DNA of 64,000 bases, from assembly GCF_000583655.1 (NCBI RefSeq), contig NZ_BAKI01000003.1:1-64000 (forward strand), given 5' to 3'. A program made the position numbers and the translations under genes. The notes beneath the pieces are model-generated. The model ran no database searches and had not been told where the DNA came from. It saw only the letters and a list, made by a program, of their open reading frames with translations. The stretch is from Lentilactobacillus farraginis DSM 18382 = JCM 14108 (GTDB lineage: Bacteria; Bacillota; Bacilli; Lactobacillales; Lactobacillaceae). Each line of letters opens with the position of its first letter. The stretch's first letter is position 1. Positions 7,930-17,374 of this stretch are shown piece after piece.

Positions 7930-9445
7930 ATGGAAAATAAACAACAGACGCCATCAAAGAAGAAATTCAAGATGCCTTCCGCGTATACCATTTTATTCTT
8001 AATCATCATTTTCGTTGCTATTTTGACATGGCTGATTCCTGCCGGCCAATATTCAACCGACAAAGCCGGTAATATTATTGCCCACACTTATAAAGCGGTT
8101 GCCGCTAATCCCCAAGGAATTTGGGATGTTTTCACGGCCCCGATTTATGGGATGATCGGAAATGACCACACTGAAGGCGCTATTTCAATTTCCCTATTTA
8201 TTTTGGTAATTGGTGGTTTTCTAGGTGTTGTCAACCAAACTAAAGCTTTGGACGATGGCATTTCATCAGTCGTTTCAAAATATAAGGGCAAAGAAAAGAT
8301 CCTAATTCCGCTTTTAATGATCCTATTCGCCCTGGGCGGTTCAACTTATGGGATGGCTGAAGAAACCATTGCTTTTTATCCATTACTGATTCCGGTTATG
8401 ATCGGCGTTGGCTTTGATAAAATGGTCGCTGTGGCAATCGTCCTGGTCGGCTCCCAAGTTGGTTGTCTGGCTTCAACTGTCAATCCGTTTGCGACCGGCG
8501 TAGCCTCACAGACGCTGAACATTTCCCCTGGAGATGGGATTTTATCTCGAATCGTTCTGCTAATTATCACCGTGGCTATTAGTATCCTTTACGTTTACAG
8601 ATACGCTTCCAAAATCGAAAAGGATCCTGCGCAATCCATCGTTTTTGATCAGCACGAAGATGATCTCAAACGATTCGCGTTGGATCATAAAGATCAGGCC
8701 GGTGCCAAGATGACCGGTCGGCAAAAAGCCGTTCTTTGGCTATTTGGGCTGACTTTCCTGCTTATGATTATCGGTTTGATTCCATGGGACCAAATCAATG
8801 CTAAGTGGACTTTCTTTGCCAGCTTCACCAAATGGCTGCAAAGTATTCCGGTACTCGGTGATTTAATCGGTTCCAACCTGGTACCGTTCGGCTCTTGGTA
8901 CTTCACTGAAATCACCACACTCTTCTTCTTGATGGCGGTCATTATCATGTTCGTCTTCAAAATGAAGGAAAGCACTTTCGTTGACTCATTTTTAAACGGA
9001 ATGGGTGAATTCCTGGCGTTGCCATTATTGTGGCCGTTGCCAGAGGTATTCAGGTTATCATGAATGACGGTAACATCACCGCAACTGTCCTTCACTGGGG
9101 AGAAATGGGACTATCAAATCTGGGCTCGGTTGTCTTCATCATTCTGGCCTACATTTTCTACATCCCAATGTCCTTCCTGATTCCATCAACTTCCGGTTTG
9201 CTGCCGCCACAATGGGGATTATCGGTCCGATGGCAATTGCCGGTGTTGATCCAAGCTTGGTCGTAACTGCTTACCAAAGTGCTTCCGGCTGGGTTAACCT
9301 GATTACCCCGACTTCCGGAGTTGTGATGGGCGCCTTGGCAATTGCCAATGTTAATATTACCGTTTGGTGGAAATTCATGTTCAAGTTAATGATTTATTTG
9401 TTCCTGACAACAGCAATCTTCTTGGGCATTATGGCACTGCTCTAA
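7930..9445 (+). pseudogene. YfcC-family membrane transporter, two apparent frameshifts
   Basis: A polytopic carrier of the YfcC / C4-dicarboxylate-anaerobic-carrier superfamily, about 505 residues when both shifts are bridged, with some twelve hydrophobic segments. The N-terminus has the family segment TWLIPAGQYS. The frame breaks after GMGEFL (about 9015) and again after STSGL (about 9200). Adding one G at each point restores a continuous protein that includes GVAIIVAVARGIQVIMN and AAATMGIIGPMAIAG. The following gene is a dipeptidase, so peptide or amino-acid uptake is plausible. In the sequence as given the gene is broken; I favour sequence error because both breaks are lost G residues before C. 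Confidence 0.85.
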
Positions 9446-9452
9446 AAACTTC

Positions 9453-9490
9453 AAAATTCATTGGTCATTTTTTGGTCAATGAATTTTATT
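9453..9490 (+). terminator. Possible terminator after the YfcC gene
   Basis: An 11-bp stem AAAATTCATTG / CAATGAATTTT with a T-rich end lies between the transporter and the dipeptidase. It may only partly separate them. Confidence 0.6.
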
Positions 9491-9554
9491 GTGCCGGCCC
9501 AGTCAGGCTGCTACTGATATTTAACAATTAATTTTAAAAATGGAGGCTTTCAAA

Positions 9555-10903
9555 ATGCAAAAAATTGTTACCGAAACCCAACAGAAGCAGGCCGTTGATG
9601 CTTTAAAACGGCTGGTCAGCAAACCATCCGTTCACGACGACGCGACGGTTTCCGAAACAACGCCCTTTGGTAAAGGAATTGACGAAGCGTTGACCGAAGT
9701 ATTGGCAATCGCCAAAGAAAATGGCTTTACAACTTACAAAGACCCCAACGGCAACTATGGCTATGCTGAAATCGGCTCAGGTGACCAAACATTTGGGATT
9801 ATCGGCCACGTTGACGTTGTCCCAACAGGCGACCCCAATGATTGGGACCATGATCCATTTGACGCAACGATTGTTGACGGTCATATTTATGGTCGGGGAA
9901 CTCAGGACGATAAGGGGCCTACCATGCAGCCATGTTCGCCGTTAAGGCACTCGTCGACCAAGGTTACCACTTCAACAAAAAGATCCGCTTCATTTTTGGT
10001 ACCGATGAAGAAACCCTCTGGCGAGACATGAAAGTCTACAATAAAAAAGAAAAACCAATTGATATGGGCATCGCCCCGGATGCTGAATTTCCGTTAATCT
10101 ACGCAGAAAAAGGATTGGAGCAGGCCTACCTGGTCGGCCCCGGTCAGGATGATTTGGCAGTTGACCTTCAGGGCGCTTTTAACGCAGTGCCGGCAAAAGC
10201 TCACTATAACGGACCGGAACTGGTGGCAGTCAAACAGGCCTTGGACAACCACCACTTCCAATATGAAAACGACGGTGCCAACGGGATTACCGTTCTGGGC
10301 AAATCCGTTCACGCCATGAACGCCCCAGCCGGCACTAACGCCGTACTTCGACTGGCGATTGCACTGGATGACGTTTTTCCAAGCAAGCCATTAGACTTTC
10401 TCGGCAAACTGTTTAAAGAGGACGCCACTGGAACAAACGTCTTGGGAAATATCGAAGACAAACAATCCGGTCACCTAACCGTTAACATTTCCAGCCTTAA
10501 AATAACGCCAACCGAAACCCGAATGCAGCTTGATATGCGAATCCCGGTTACCGTTAATCGAGATGATTTAATCGAAAAACTAAAGGCAGCTGTTGCCCCT
10601 TATGACCTACACTATGAAGCCTTCGATTATCTGGCACCGCTGTACGTCCCAACCGACAGTCATTTAGTCAAAACACTGATGGCTACCTATCAGGACTTAA
10701 CCGGTGATGACACGCAGCCGCAAATTTCCGGTGGCGCTACCTATGCCAGAACCATGCACAATTGTGTGGCGTACGGCGCGATGCTACCGGGGACCCCGGA
10801 TTTCATGCATCAAGTTAACGAAAATTGGGAATTACAGTCGATGTTTAAAGCCATGGCTATTTACGCCGAAGCCATTAAACGCCTCTGCGTAGACGATAAG
10901 TAG
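9555..10903 (+). pseudogene. pepV: PepV-like dipeptidase (M20 family), apparent frameshift
   Basis: A cytoplasmic zinc dipeptidase of the PepV/Sapep type that splits dipeptides, including beta-Ala dipeptides in relatives; about 450 residues when bridged. Metal and catalytic motifs are [20 protein letters not shown] and GTDEETLW. The frame breaks after KGPTM at about 9926. Inserting one G gives [19 protein letters not shown] and the family sequence continues. Start ATG 9555 follows TGGAGG at 8 nt; an earlier in-frame ATG at 9540 has no site. It sits behind the YfcC transporter. Confidence 0.88.
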
Positions 10904-10923
10904 TTCTTTGAGTTCAAGTTAAG

Positions 10924-10970
10924 AAAACAGGTATTCAAACGATTAAGTTCGCTTGGGTATCTGTTTTTTG
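10924..10970 (+). terminator. Terminator after pepV
   Basis: Imperfect long hairpin AAAACAGGTATTCAAACG with CGCTTGGGTATCTGTTTT, followed by T-rich sequence. Confidence 0.75.
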
Positions 10971-11012
10971 TTGATAAAGCCGATTAATTTAAATACGAAC
11001 TATCATTTTTAA

Positions 11013-11082
11013 TTAGGTACCGAAACAAAATCGTTGACCTTTTAAAAATTATGTCCTATACTTCATATTGTTAGGTACCTAA
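11013..11082 (+). promoter_or_regulatory. marR promoter with two putative operators
   Basis: TTGACC (11034-11039), 17 bp, TATACT (11057-11062). A perfect palindrome TTAGGTACCTAA (11071-11082) lies just after the -10 box, and a near copy TTAGGTACCGAA (11013-11024) lies before the -35 box. Two matching sites flanking the promoter suggest autoregulation by the MarR protein that follows. Confidence 0.75.
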
Positions 11083-11109
11083 ATAAAATATTTTGAAGGA
11101 GTTTTTCCC

Positions 11110-11661
11110 ATGACAGATAAAAACGACTTATTAAGAAAAATCTTCGGTTTCCTTCACGGCTCACAACGGTTGGCCCGTCACGCTGCTCGTCCTTATCAAT
11201 TACGGGGGCAGCATCGGGTTCTCCACGTATTGGCCAAAGAAGGTACCCTGATTCAATCCCAATTGGCTGAAATTTTGGACATTCGACCATCATCTCTAAC
11301 CGAACTATTGTCTAAGCTCGAGGATCGTGGCCTGATCAGCCGCACCCCCGACGAAAACGACAAGCGGGTAACCAACGTAACGTTAACGGATGCCGGCAAA
11401 AAGGCCATTGAAAATGAAAGTGGCACTTCTGACAAATTAACTGACGATATCTTCGCCGGCCTCTCGGATGAAGAGATCGAACAATTAAACAACTTATTTG
11501 ATAAGCTGAATCGTTCACTTAAAGAGAAGCTGCCGGCTCGTGATGAACGACCGGATGGCTTTCCGGGACATCACCACCATCACGGTTTTGGTGGCCCCAG
11601 TTTTGGCGGTCATCACGGTGGCCCTCGTGGTTACGGCTTTGGTCGTCCCAGACTATTTTAA
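11110..11661 (+). CDS. MarR-family regulator with His/Gly-rich tail
   Basis: A winged-helix transcription regulator of 183 residues. The helix-turn-helix and wing are seen around residues 50-100 (IRPSSLTELLSKLEDRGLIS followed by DKRVTNVTLTDAGK). After residue 145 comes an unusual tail of His and Gly, including HHHHH and GGHHGG, which could bind metal or be an aggregation-prone extension. GAAGGAG precedes ATG. Flanking palindromes at the promoter suggest it controls itself. No other gene shares the transcript, since a strong terminator follows. The ligand is unknown. Confidence 0.88.
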   Translation: MTDKNDLLRKIFGFLHGSQRLARHAARPYQLRGQHRVLHVLAKEGTLIQSQLAEILDIRPSSLTELLSKLEDRGLISRTPDENDKRVTNVTLTDAGKKAIENESGTSDKLTDDIFAGLSDEEIEQLNNLFDKLNRSLKEKLPARDERPDGFPGHHHHHGFGGPSFGGHHGGPRGYGFGRPRLF

Positions 11662-11667
11662 TTAGTC

Positions 11668-11705
11668 AAAAACATCCTCATCAAAATTCGGTGAGGATGT
11701 TTTTC
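11668..11705 (+). terminator. Terminator after marR
   Basis: Stem AAAAACATCCTCA (11668-11680) with TGAGGATGTTTTT (11692-11704). Confidence 0.9.
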
Positions 11706-11791
11706 TGCATCATTAATGCATCAGGTATCTATTTAATTTAAGCCGGACCTTTTGTAACATCGTTATAAAATCACTAAGCCATTAATTTAGC

Positions 11792-12219
11792 TTACTTTTG
11801 ATAAAACCAGCCGGCATAGTGTTTGGTCCACCTTAAGTGACCATTAATCAAATGACTGCTCTTATAGGAAACTCTGGTTTTGCCTGATACGAGCCAAACA
11901 TCATCCGTAAATAGGTTCGCCCACCATTCTTATAAGTTCCTTTAATCACGTATGACACCGGTGTACTACGACGATAAGCCAAATTTTCGATCGTCGTTTT
12001 TGACTTTTTTTGCGTCGCAATCGTTAGTCGATTAGCTTTAACCGATAAAGTCGGATAAAAGTTGCCGGTTTTGGCATATCTGGAAGTAAACCTCCCCTGC
12101 AGGACTTTGGGCATCCCGGTTGTCCATTTAGCGGCCGCTGTCGGCGTTTGAACTGCTGCCAGACTGCCAAAAACAGCTGCTGTAAAAATCAAACTTTTTA
12201 CTATTTTATGACTGTGCAT
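11792..12219 (-). CDS. Small secreted protein, W-G-P-G family, apparent frameshift
   Basis: Signal peptide (about 1-30, ending TAAA) followed by KWTTGMPKVLQGRF, which matches the start of the mature proteins encoded at 26685 and 27265. As given, the frame stops at 11848. If one G is added to TTTGGCTC at about 11894, the frame continues through KTRVSYKSSHLINGHLRWTK to YAGWFYQK and stops at 11792. This matches the paralogues' ending (SKVIVIGNGTKNT...KYYK). I therefore annotate the longer gene. Function is unknown; secretion is predicted. Its ribosome site lies inside a 15-bp hairpin (next entry). Confidence 0.75.
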
Positions 12220-12220
12220 T

Positions 12221-12265
12221 CAAATCACCCCTCACGTAAAATCATACCATGTGAGGGGTGATTTG
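12221..12265 (-). promoter_or_regulatory. Hairpin enclosing the ribosome-binding site
   Basis: A perfect 15-bp inverted repeat (12251-12265 with 12221-12235, 15-nt loop) ends 1 nt before the ATG of the secreted protein. Its 3' arm contains GAGGGG, the only Shine-Dalgarno site, 8 nt from the start codon. There is no T run, so it is not a typical terminator. It could hide the site in RNA, or be a DNA operator. Confidence 0.6.
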
Positions 12266-12285
12266 ATTAAATAAGGCCACTAATT

Positions 12286-12777
12286 TTAATTATCAAGCTG
12301 ACATTCGAGATAAATAGCACCGGGTGCCGGATTATAACGATAAGGTGCGATTGGTTTAAAGCCGGCTTCCTGATAGATTTTTTGAGCGGCTTGCATTTTA
12401 GGAATTGTATCCAATCGAATCGTTTCGTAGCCAAGGCTTTGTGCACTTGCTAGGATTCGGGCGACCAACTCATGGCCAATTCCCAAGCTGCGAAATGGTG
12501 TCTTAACGTACAACCGTTTCATTTCGGCAATCTTTGGCGCAAATTGGTGAACCGCAATCCCACCGGCCAATTGATGGCCAACATAAGCCAAAATCAAATC
12601 ACCGTTGGGTCCACCATAACGTTTGGATAATTCGGTCAATTCAGTCTCAAAATCTTGAAAGCCCAGATCCAGATTCAGGGATCTGCTGTACTCAATGAAT
12701 AACGCCTTCGCAATTTCAAAGTCATGTGCTGTTTGGGCATGACGATAGGTTACTTTGTCTGCACTTGGTTGTTCCAT
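12286..12777 (-). CDS. GNAT-family N-acetyltransferase
   Basis: A 163-residue acetyl-CoA-dependent acyltransferase. Conserved parts are the motif A region EMKRLYVKTPFRSLGIGHELV (R/Q-x-x-G-x-G/A acetyl-CoA loop as RSLGIG) and a later YQEAGF segment. The start is supported by GGAGGGG 7 nt before ATG. The acceptor substrate is not evident. The next gene downstream is the secreted protein, separated by the hairpin. Confidence 0.88.
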   Translation of the reverse strand: MEQPSADKVTYRHAQTAHDFEIAKALFIEYSRSLNLDLGFQDFETELTELSKRYGGPNGDLILAYVGHQLAGGIAVHQFAPKIAEMKRLYVKTPFRSLGIGHELVARILASAQSLGYETIRLDTIPKMQAAQKIYQEAGFKPIAPYRYNPAPGAIYLECQLDN

Positions 12778-12842
12778 GAAATCCCCTCCATAATCTGAAT
12801 GTTAGGAGCTATTTTACAATAGGTAGCGGGACAAAGTAAAGA

Positions 12843-13329
12843 GTGTGCGGAACAAAGCGGTTAACGTTCGGAGTATAAGGCGTTCGTTTTGGAAATCCCG
12901 GGCTTGGATTTTTGAAACGAATCCCTTATATGCAGAACGTTGCTTTGTGGAGCAGTCCTAAGAATAAGTGTGCGGAGCAAAACGCTTAGCACCCGGAATA
13001 TAAGACGTCGATTTGGGAAATCCCGGGTTTGGATTTTTCAAATTGATCTCTTATATGGAGCGGTGCTGTTTTGCGGAGCAGTCCTAAGAATAAGTGTGCG
13101 GAGCTAAGCGATTAATGCCCGGAGTATAAGATGTCGATTCAGGAAATCCTGGGTTGGATTTTTTGAATCGATCTCTTATATGCAGTGGCATTGCTTAGCG
13201 GAGCAGTCCTAAAATCAGTGTGCGGAGCTAATCCGGGATAAACTGGCGTGTAAGGCGTTTATTTCGGGAACCCCGGGGTTCCCGAAATAAATCCCTTACA
13301 TGCAGGCTTGTGGGTTTGCGGAGCAGTCC
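12843..13329 (+). repeat. Palindromic repeat array 2 (four units)
   Basis: Four units (about 12843-12960, 12969-13086, 13094-13211, 13218-13329), orientation GTGTGCGGAGC...GCGGAGCAGTCCTA. Inner arms are respectively TTCGTTT/AAACGAA, ATTTG/CAAAT, TCGATTC/GAATCGA and TTTATTTCGGGAACCCC/GGGGTTCCCGAAATAAA. Outer arms also covary (AACGTTC/GAACGTT, AGCACC/GGTGCT, AATGCC/GGCATT). The array fills the whole gap between the acetyltransferase and uracil permease genes. Confidence 0.9.
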
Positions 13330-13340
13330 TCACACCCCCG

Positions 13341-14693
13341 CTAATCGCCCTTCTTCGTAACATCTTTTGAAACTTCATGAAGCTTCTTATCCAAAGCCAG
13401 CTTGGCTTCGTGTTCTCGTTCACTGGCAGCTTTCTGTGGCAAAATCAAGTTCAAAACAATCCCGATCACTGTCGCAAAAGCCAATCCCGTAAATTGAAAT
13501 TTACCAAGCTGCAGATAGGCATTTCCGATTCCAATGACCATAATTGTTGATGCAATCATCAAATTACGCTTCAAGCCCATGTCGATTTTATTTTCAACCA
13601 TGACTTGAATCCCGGCAGTGGCAATTGTCCCAAATAGGAGGAAGCTAATTCCGCCAATAACCGGTAACGGCATCTGCATAATCAAAACGTTTAATTTATT
13701 GACAAAGGCAAACAGGATTGCAAACCCGGCAGCGCCCATCAAAACATAAACACTGTGAATCTTAGTAATTGCCATAACACCAATATTTTCACCGTAACTT
13801 GTCATGGCAGGCGCACCGACCAGCCCGGCAAACAAGGATGCCGCACCATCACCGGCCAATGTCCGGTTCAACCCGGGATCCTTAAAGAAGTCGCGATTCG
13901 TCAATTCATCTAAAACCATGATGTGTCCCATATGCTCGGTCATCGTAACAAAAGCAATCGGCGTAATTGAAAGAATGGCCGCCCAATCGATTTTAAAGTG
14001 ATAGGACAAACCCGGAATTTCAAACGCCGGCATCTTAAACCACGGGGCCACTGCAATCGCATGCAAGTCAACCAAACCGCAAAACGCAGAAATAATATAG
14101 CCGCAAACAATCGCCAGCAAAACAGGAATCAATCCAATAAAGCCTTTAAACATCATGTTGAAAGTAATTGCTAAAAATAGCGTTATCAATGCAATAATAA
14201 AATATTCCAAATTATAATGAGAGCCTTTCATCATGGCATCTTTGGCCGCACTGCCGGCAAGTGAGAGCCCGATAACCATTACAATTGGTCCCACGACAAT
14301 CGGTGGCAGAATTTTATCCACCCAGTCGGAACCAACAGCCCAGATAATACCGGCAACAATCATATAAACCAGTCCAACACCGACAATTCCCTGTCCAACT
14401 GCTGGATAACCGGTTGTATTCATCAGGGCGTACATCGGCGTAATGAACGCAAAACTTGACCCCATGTAGGCCGGAATCTTGCGTTGCGTAATCATAATAT
14501 GTAGCAATGTCCCAACGCCGGAAGCAAATAGCGCAATGCTGGGGCTCAAACCGACCAGTAATGGCACAATCACCGTTGAACCAAACATTGAAAACATGTG
14601 CTGCAATGAAAGGCCGACCCACGGCCAAAATGGCGGCATATCATGAACATCTAAAATTGCCCGATCATCGTGAAACTCGTTTTTATCACTCAT
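13341..14693 (-). CDS. pyrP: Uracil permease (NCS2 family)
   Basis: Proton-coupled uracil uptake protein, 450 residues with about fourteen hydrophobic segments. Family marks include GLSLQHMFSMFGSTVIVP at the N-terminus and SYGENIGVMAITKI in the core, the NCS2 signature region with substrate-binding Glu. The upstream leader carries a PyrR-binding loop and terminator, which separates pyrimidine regulation from the purine-type NCS2 permease at 20748. It is transcribed alone, away from other pyr genes in this window. Confidence 0.92.
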   Translation of the reverse strand: MSDKNEFHDDRAILDVHDMPPFWPWVGLSLQHMFSMFGSTVIVPLLVGLSPSIALFASGVGTLLHIMITQRKIPAYMGSSFAFITPMYALMNTTGYPAVGQGIVGVGLVYMIVAGIIWAVGSDWVDKILPPIVVGPIVMVIGLSLAGSAAKDAMMKGSHYNLEYFIIALITLFLAITFNMMFKGFIGLIPVLLAIVCGYIISAFCGLVDLHAIAVAPWFKMPAFEIPGLSYHFKIDWAAILSITPIAFVTMTEHMGHIMVLDELTNRDFFKDPGLNRTLAGDGAASLFAGLVGAPAMTSYGENIGVMAITKIHSVYVLMGAAGFAILFAFVNKLNVLIMQMPLPVIGGISFLLFGTIATAGIQVMVENKIDMGLKRNLMIASTIMVIGIGNAYLQLGKFQFTGLAFATVIGIVLNLILPQKAASEREHEAKLALDKKLHEVSKDVTKKGD

Positions 14694-14735
14694 TATCGTT
14701 CAACACCTCTTCATTTTTTTGAAACCAGCCGCTAA

Positions 14736-14850
14736 TCAAAAAATCCATCATCCCCGAGTTACCAGTAAGATGATGGATTTTAATTCGGATTAAGAATCAG
14801 CCCGCCTTAAATGTCGTCCTCTTACCAGCCTCACAGGACCAGAGTTAAAG
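14736..14850 (-). promoter_or_regulatory. PyrR-controlled attenuator of pyrP
   Basis: On the minus strand, GGTCCTGTGAGGCTGG (about 14842-14827) matches the PyrR-binding loop consensus. It is followed by a terminator hairpin, AAAATCCATCATC with GATGATGGATTTTTT (14783-14738). With UMP bound, PyrR would favour termination. A -10 box TATAAT lies at 14876-14871. Confidence 0.9.
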
Positions 14851-14927
14851 ATCGCTTTTGTTCTTAATCGATTATAGTATAGATACTGAAGCAACACAAC
14901 GTGGAGCCCTTGAGTTAACGGCACCCT

Positions 14928-15860
14928 CTAAGCTTGTTTTTTAAGCATTCGTTGGCAGGCTTCGCTTATCGTTCGAAACTTAATCTTTGGCGGCATAATT
15001 TCATCCGGGGCATCGAAGACACTGTCCTGAATGTCAGTATTATAACGGTCTATGGCAGCCGTATTAATATGTTTCTCAATCCCCTGTTTGGGCAGTCCAA
15101 ATTGAAGGGACCCCTGATAATTAACAAACATGCCCACTTTTTCAAAATATTTTGGCAGATTATTAATTTGCGAATAGGTATTCAATTCATTTGAATCATG
15201 TTTCAGCCATTCTCGAAGGAACGGAGAAAGACAGTCCGGGCGAGTCTGGGGCAACGTATTGTTTAAACTGACAAGTTGTGAGAGCCCGTCTTCTTCGCCG
15301 GCGTAGTCCAGCACAAAGTAACGTTCAAAATTAGCCGTGACAGTTTGCAGATCCTTATTAGCAATCTGCCAGTGTTCACCAATGTGAACCAGCATTCGCC
15401 TACCGCGGGGAAATCCGATTGGAATTGCTAACCCCATCGCTTCTTCTTTACCCCGGGGATTATCCGAAATACCGCCATAAAGCTTTTCTGTTGCCAACTC
15501 ATCTTGAATGATGTCCAGTGGAATACCGGCGTACACCTTTTTTAAGCTTACCAGCATGTTCCAGTAATTTATTTGTTTGCCAATCGGCGTAAAACCAACG
15601 TCTAAATATAATCGGCTCTTGTCAACCTGCTCCGGCGAAAAATCATCGTCAAAATGAAGGACGTCGCCCATCGCCAGTGTTGGCAGATAAAAAATCACGC
15701 CGTCGTTTTCCAGCATCATTTCACGATATTCCCGGCTGGTTTGGCTCAGCAAAACCCGATCCGAAAAACGATTCACCCGGGTTACCAGTGAATTAATCGC
15801 GTCACTCATTTGGGGCCGGAATTTTTCGAATTTAGGGTTATCAAAAACTGAATCAGTCAT
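14928..15860 (-). CDS. Uncharacterised protein
   Basis: A 310-residue, soluble-looking protein with no signal peptide or membrane segment. AAGGAGA lies 6 nt before ATG. Sequence is mixed charged and aromatic, with segments such as LDVGFTPIGKQINYWNMLVS and GLAIPIGFPRGRRMLVHIGE. I do not recognise a family or catalytic motif. It stands alone between pyrP and an acetyltransferase gene, so context gives no function. Confidence 0.8.
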   Translation of the reverse strand: MTDSVFDNPKFEKFRPQMSDAINSLVTRVNRFSDRVLLSQTSREYREMMLENDGVIFYLPTLAMGDVLHFDDDFSPEQVDKSRLYLDVGFTPIGKQINYWNMLVSLKKVYAGIPLDIIQDELATEKLYGGISDNPRGKEEAMGLAIPIGFPRGRRMLVHIGEHWQIANKDLQTVTANFERYFVLDYAGEEDGLSQLVSLNNTLPQTRPDCLSPFLREWLKHDSNELNTYSQINNLPKYFEKVGMFVNYQGSLQFGLPKQGIEKHINTAAIDRYNTDIQDSVFDAPDEIMPPKIKFRTISEACQRMLKKQA

Positions 15861-16040
15861 AAAATCTCCTTATTTTTATCACAATCAACAAAACGTTAAA
15901 AAACACCCTTGATTCAGGAAATGTTATCTCAGAGAAGTATAGCTGGATTGCGACATTTATGCAACGAACAGTACAGGGCCAGCACCATTAATCAAATTTA
16001 TCAATCATTCATCCAGAAAATGTAACCGCCAGATTCTTTT

Positions 16041-16490
16041 CTAAAGTTGCTTTTCCATGTCAATATGAGGAATATCATCTTCCAAATATACGTCACTAAC
16101 GTCATGGAAGCCAAATGCGTGATAGAAATCTTTTAAATAGGCTTGCCCTGCCAGCACAATCTTGTTAGCATGTGGTATTAATCGGGTAGATTCTTGAAGT
16201 GCTGTTTGAAGCAGTTCTTTTGCCAAACCTTTACCCCGAAAATCTTTTGCGACAATTACCCGCCCGATTCTCACAACGGTTTGATTTTTTTCGGGAATAA
16301 TTCTCAGATAAGCCATCAAGTCACCATTATCATTTCTAAATGTTAAATGATAGGCACTCAAGTCATCGTCGTCGACCTCCTGATAAGGACATTCTTGTTC
16401 CACAACGAAAACTGCGACCCTTAATTTATAAATATCAAATAGTTCCCGATTGGTTAATTCTTGAAATGACTTAACTGTTGATTTTATCAT
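16041..16490 (-). CDS. ElaA-type GNAT acetyltransferase
   Basis: A 149-residue acetyltransferase resembling ElaA: an N-terminal ELTNRELFDIYKLRVAVFVV followed by EVDDDDLSAYHL, and the acetyl-CoA loop RGKGLAKELL. The usual ElaA opening, with R-x-x-VF-VEQ-CPY-E-D, is clear. ATG at 16490 is preferred because AGGAG is 11 nt before it; a TTG three codons upstream is only 2 nt from the site. The substrate is unknown. Confidence 0.85.
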   Translation of the reverse strand: MIKSTVKSFQELTNRELFDIYKLRVAVFVVEQECPYQEVDDDDLSAYHLTFRNDNGDLMAYLRIIPEKNQTVVRIGRVIVAKDFRGKGLAKELLQTALQESTRLIPHANKIVLAGQAYLKDFYHAFGFHDVSDVYLEDDIPHIDMEKQL

Positions 16491-16543
16491 TGTTAACAAA
16501 ACTCCTTTTGTATTTTGGCTTGATTTTAGTGATGGGTTGATTC

Positions 16544-16573
16544 GGTGTTAATCGCTTTGCTCCGCACACTATT
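16544..16573 (-). repeat. Fragment of the palindromic repeat
   Basis: GTTAATCGCTTTGCTCCGCACAC-like end of the unit seen in arrays 1 and 4, without the rest. Confidence 0.7.
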
Positions 16574-16641
16574 TTCTCTTTCTGTTATAATATATTCGAC
16601 TAGGTTAACTTGCAAGACAACTGTAAGAATGAGGTATTGAT

Positions 16642-17268
16642 GTGAATAAGCATGACAACGAACCACAGTATAAAAAATATGATTTCAATTCGGAACAAAC
16701 CCGGCGCAGCCAACGCAAGCGGCAATACAGCGGCTGGTGGTTTGCGCTTTTGATCCTGATTGTTGCCCTTGCCATTGCCGTTTCACTCAGCTGGTTTCTT
16801 ACCGGCAGCGGTAGTAAGTCGTCCAAGCATTCGTCGAACAATGGCATCACCCGAACAATTAAAAAATCTGAAAGTGCTTTAAAAAATCGAAAAAGTAAGG
16901 GGTCACTAACCAGCAAACTCGAAAGTAATCGGGTTGCTTCTTTTAAAGAGAAACTGAATTCGGCTGACAATAATGGCATTACCAAGCAACAACGAGCTAC
17001 ATTACAACAGTCTGTTAATCAAGAATCTAATCAGTCAGTCAAAAAGAGCGAACAAAGTCTATTAAACCAGACTAAGACCAAAGCCACTCAACCACCCAAG
17101 AAGCCGAAAGCTGCCGATCCATTTGCGAGTGCCCACACGTTTTCGTCAATTCAGGACGCCAAGAGCTGGGCCAACGCAACCAAGCAGGAATGGCTAAAAG
17201 CCGGTTACGTCAATTATACAATTACATCAAACGGCCAAGGTTATTACACTTTGAAATTTGTTAAATAA
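16642..17268 (+). CDS. Membrane-anchored uncharacterised protein
   Basis: A 208-residue protein with a basic, Arg/Lys-rich cytoplasmic N-terminus, one membrane segment (about 31-54) and a Lys/Ser/Asn-rich linker. The compact C-terminal domain (about 160-208) contains FSSIQDAKSWANATKQEW and ends GYYTLKFVK. GTG start follows GAGG at 8 nt. The layout suggests an extracellular C-terminal domain tethered to the membrane. No catalytic motif is seen. Confidence 0.8.
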   Translation: MNKHDNEPQYKKYDFNSEQTRRSQRKRQYSGWWFALLILIVALAIAVSLSWFLTGSGSKSSKHSSNNGITRTIKKSESALKNRKSKGSLTSKLESNRVASFKEKLNSADNNGITKQQRATLQQSVNQESNQSVKKSEQSLLNQTKTKATQPPKKPKAADPFASAHTFSSIQDAKSWANATKQEWLKAGYVNYTITSNGQGYYTLKFVK

Positions 17269-17374
17269 GCTGTAATTTCGACCATCTTGGCATTTATTAA
17301 GTATTGACCACAAATATAATTTATTTTCATCGGCCTTGGAAAGATTTATGATGTTATTGGGAGGGTGATTAAGA

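Noticed and set aside
6121-13329. The repeat arrays as CRISPR
   Set aside because: There are no short identical repeats with unique spacers and no cas genes; units are long self-complementary palindromes.
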